A stretch of 64,000 nucleotides of DNA from Bacillota bacterium (GTDB lineage: Bacteria; Bacillota; Clostridia; Lachnospirales; Lachnospiraceae): the NCBI GenBank assembly GCA_023391695.1, contig JAEWAK010000031.1, positions 124,001-188,000 on the forward strand, read 5' to 3'. This document shows, in pieces, positions 63,126 through 64,000 of this stretch (within the stretch, counting starts at the first letter, position 1; each line of letters opens with the position of its first letter). The position numbers and the translations under genes were made by a program. Below the pieces are notes generated by a model. It was not told the DNA's origin. It saw nothing but the letters and a program-made list of their open reading frames with translations, and ran no database searches.

Positions 63126-64000
63126 ATGCTTTTTACATCCCATAATTTTATTATTTTTATAATACTGCTGTTTATAATATATTACCTGGTACCTAAACGG
63201 TATCAGTGGGTACTGCTGTTAACCGGCAGTTATATCTTTTATTTCTTTGCAGGGATTAAGTATCTGATCTATATATTATTTACAACAGTTTCGTCCTACT
63301 TCATCAGCAGGCGGTTAAGCCGGCTGAAAGAAAAACGGGAGAGCTATTTAACAGAAAAGAAAGACTCCCTTACCAGGGAAGAGAAAAAAGAATACAAAGC
63401 ATTTATGAAAGCCAGGCGTTTCCGGTGGCTCTTATTGTGCCTGTTCTTAAATTTTGGTATCCTTGCCGTATTAAAATATACGGATTTTGCAATTTACAAC
63501 ATCAATATGATTTTTAACCAGGAATTGTCCTTTTTCCAGTTTATACTCCCTCTCGGCATTTCCTTTTATACTTTCCAGACCATGGGTTACGTAATTGACG
63601 TATACCGGGAAAAATACCCGGCAGAAAGAAATATCGGCAAATTAGCCCTGTTCATCTCCTTTTTCCCCCAGCTGATACAGGGTCCCATCAGCCGGTTTGA
63701 CGACCTGAAGGAAACCATGTTTAGGGAACACCGGTTTGACCGTAAGAATATCTCCTTTGGTATTACCAGAATCCTGTGGGGGTATTTTAAGAAACTGGTC
63801 ATTGCCGACCGGCTTTTAATTGCCGTAAACACCATTATCGGGGATCCTGATAAATATCAGGGAGCTTATGTCCTATTGGGAATGTTTTTCTATGCCATAG
63901 AATTATATTCCGATTTTACCGGAGGCATTGATATTACCATCGGTATTGCCCAAGTCCTTGGGATCCGTATCAAAGAAAACTTTATCCGACCTTATTTCTC
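63126..64000 (+). CDS. MBOAT O-acyltransferase (DltB/AlgI-like), C-terminus beyond window
   Basis: The first 291 codons of a polytopic membrane acyltransferase. Features: FTSHNFIIFIILLFIIYYLV start, PLGISFYTFQTMGYVIDVYR, FFPQLIQGPISRF, ILWGYFKKLVIADR, LYSDFTGGIDI. The catalytic His is expected just past the edge. It would transfer the carrier-bound amino acid to an extracellular polymer. AlgI-like and DltB-like members look alike at this level; the operon favours the Dlt type. Confidence 0.88.
   Translation, partial: MLFTSHNFIIFIILLFIIYYLVPKRYQWVLLLTGSYIFYFFAGIKYLIYILFTTVSSYFISRRLSRLKEKRESYLTEKKDSLTREEKKEYKAFMKARRFRWLLLCLFLNFGILAVLKYTDFAIYNINMIFNQELSFFQFILPLGISFYTFQTMGYVIDVYREKYPAERNIGKLALFISFFPQLIQGPISRFDDLKETMFREHRFDRKNISFGITRILWGYFKKLVIADRLLIAVNTIIGDPDKYQGAYVLLGMFFYAIELYSDFTGGIDITIGIAQVLGIRIKENFIRPYF

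Overview
The window looks like the chromosome of a low-GC, Gram-positive, plant-polysaccharide-degrading anaerobe, most likely a clostridium of the Lachnospiraceae type. The reasons are strong AGGAGG ribosome-binding sites, the rpsF-ssb-rpsR cluster, YesM/YesN-type two-component regulators beside carbohydrate ABC transporters, and enzymes of the GH106, GH105 and GH51 families. The genus is an inference; nothing in the window fixes it.

Layout. 1-560 is the end-clipped gene of an OmpR-type response regulator. 0.7-14.1 kb is a visibly AT-rich accessory island. It holds a TcdE-like holin, a TcdR/UviA-like alternative sigma factor, three signal-peptide-less cell-wall-directed proteins (five peptidoglycan-binding repeats plus a CHAP peptidase; a small unknown protein; peptidoglycan-binding-like repeats plus an Rv2525c-type glycoside-hydrolase-like domain), a decayed second holin copy, a BlaI/BlaR-like pair whose sensor carries an RCC1-like domain, and a LytTR response regulator. 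The wall-directed genes and the sigma gene share a TTTACA / CTCTTT-CTTTTT promoter pattern. For two of them a TTTGCAAA-centred palindrome sits at exactly the same distance. This suggests a sigma-driven holin/lysin release system.

14.8-24.4 kb is an AraC-type sensor regulator, a three-part sugar ABC importer and a GH106-like rhamnosidase. 24.5-30.0 kb is an RNA-repair locus: a Ro60-like DUF2828/vWA protein, RtcB RNA ligase, five consecutive Y-RNA-like stem modules between them (one a permuted tRNA mimic), and two divergent WYL-domain proteins. 31.0-39.9 kb is a second carbohydrate locus: dehydrogenase, two permeases and a binding protein, divergent from a YesM/YesN pair and a GH105 hydrolase. 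40-43 kb encodes a large surface protein (leucine-rich repeats, Ig-like and Fn3 domains). 43.4-45.5 kb is ahpC-ahpF. 46.1-48.1 kb is an ECF sigma factor with a membrane partner. 48.4-49.5 kb is rpsF-ssb-rpsR. 49.7-52.7 kb is housekeeping (flavin oxidoreductase, MscS channel, Cys-rich protein).

53-58 kb holds a sugar isomerase-like enzyme, GH51 arabinofuranosidase, acetyl-esterase-like hydrolase and ROK sugar kinase, among intergenic hairpins and a four-copy short palindromic repeat. 58.8-64 kb has a surface transglutaminase-like protein, then a Dlt-like operon (racemase, adenylating enzyme, carrier protein, MBOAT acyltransferase) that runs off the right edge.

The two strongest candidates for something undescribed are the five-module Y-RNA array between RtcB and the Ro-like protein, and the sigma/holin/lysin regulon. 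All coordinates and motifs were read by eye; no searches or folding were run.
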